A DNA stretch of 37,762 bases from Paenibacillus allorhizosphaerae. Lineage in GTDB: Bacteria > Bacillota > Bacilli > Paenibacillales > NBRC-103111. The notes under the pieces were generated by a model. That model ran no database searches. It saw only the letters and a list, made by a program, of their open reading frames with translations, and was not told the DNA's origin. Positions 37,642 to 37,762 of this stretch are shown piece after piece. A program made the position numbers and the translations under genes. Position 1 is the first letter of the stretch, and the number at the start of each line of letters is the position of its first letter. The stretch covers positions 1 through 37,762 of the forward strand of contig NZ_CAJVCE010000040.1 of assembly GCF_910594985.1 (NCBI RefSeq), read 5' to 3'.

Positions 37642-37762
37642 TCAATCAATGAGATTTTCCTTCCTTAATCTCGAAAACTCCGTCGCATAATACGCCATGG
37701 CGATGGCCGGTAAGGCGATTCCGATCAGCAGTGCCGCCTCCCAGCCCCCCGTTGCGTAAGCC
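37642..37762 (-). CDS. C-terminal end of a membrane transporter (runs off the window)
   Basis: From the right edge the minus strand reads AYATGGWEAALLIGIALPAI, AMAYYATEFSRLRKENLID and TGA 37642. This is a last transmembrane helix with a charged cytosolic tail, as in MFS transporters. The remainder lies beyond the window, so the family is not certain. A dispersed terminator repeat follows. Confidence 0.55.
   Translation of the reverse strand, partial: AYATGGWEAALLIGIALPAIAMAYYATEFSRLRKENLID

Noticed and set aside
1..37762. CRISPR arrays, prophage structural genes, complete rRNA or full tRNA genes
   Set aside because: No regularly spaced direct repeats, no phage structural motifs and no rRNA sequence were seen; the only tRNA is the truncated initiator.

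Overview
The window looks like chromosomal DNA of a low-to-medium GC Gram-positive bacterium of the Paenibacillaceae (Paenibacillus/Cohnella type). This is inferred from AGGAGG-type ribosome sites, TTG/GTG starts, a DnaE-type polymerase III, DUF3888, DUF3189 and SLH-domain proteins, an ECF sigma/anti-sigma pair and a very large NdvB-like glucan synthetase. Most genes lie on the minus strand. The exceptions are a two-component system, the sigma/anti-sigma pair and a DUF3189 gene.

Positions 1-8.2 kb hold small stress-type operons. An ArsR repressor is followed by a 43-aa coupled peptide, a SRPBCC/alpha-beta-hydrolase fusion, a DUF1579-like protein and a DUF998 membrane protein. A second ArsR-SRPBCC-VOC operon follows at 6.3-7.7 kb. 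Each ArsR gene has a perfect palindrome inside its promoter. Between the operons are a second DUF1579-like gene, a two-helix membrane protein and a secreted stalk-domain/DUF3888 protein. Positions 8.4-13.5 kb form a tightly spaced minus-strand cluster of eight genes with a copper theme: CopZ-like chaperone, TipAS-like protein, DUF6220 membrane protein, small membrane protein, CuA-type cupredoxin lipoprotein, SDR, quinone-reductase-like MDR and multicopper oxidase. It is divergent from an OmpR-type regulator and sensor kinase (13.6-15.5 kb). fabZ and dnaE follow (15.6-20.2 kb). The stretch from 20.2 to 25.5 kb is largely decay: gene fragments, a PASTA protein whose kinase part is lost, a SLH fragment and a frameshifted pseudogene, interrupted by the intact sigma/anti-sigma pair. 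From 25.7 to 33.6 kb is one giant cyclic-beta-1,2-glucan-synthetase-like gene that seems to have lost an internal piece of its C-terminal phosphorylase domain.

The right end (33.7-37.8 kb) is a scrapyard of mobile DNA. It holds an IS1182-type left end, a DUF421 fragment, a 609-bp transposase-less cassette with terminal inverted repeats and an 8-bp target duplication around one NTF2-like gene, a 5'-truncated initiator tRNA, two joined gene fragments, and a YjbR gene. An 18-bp match to the 3' end of tmRNA (3.44 kb) hints at another old integration site.

A short dispersed element occurs about eleven or twelve times: a GC-rich hairpin next to a motif read on the minus strand as TTGAACTAACGGAGAACG. 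Nearly always it lies just past the stop codon of a minus-strand gene and in the same orientation, so it behaves like a mobile or repeatedly acquired terminator. A second, larger terminator-like repeat occurs twice.
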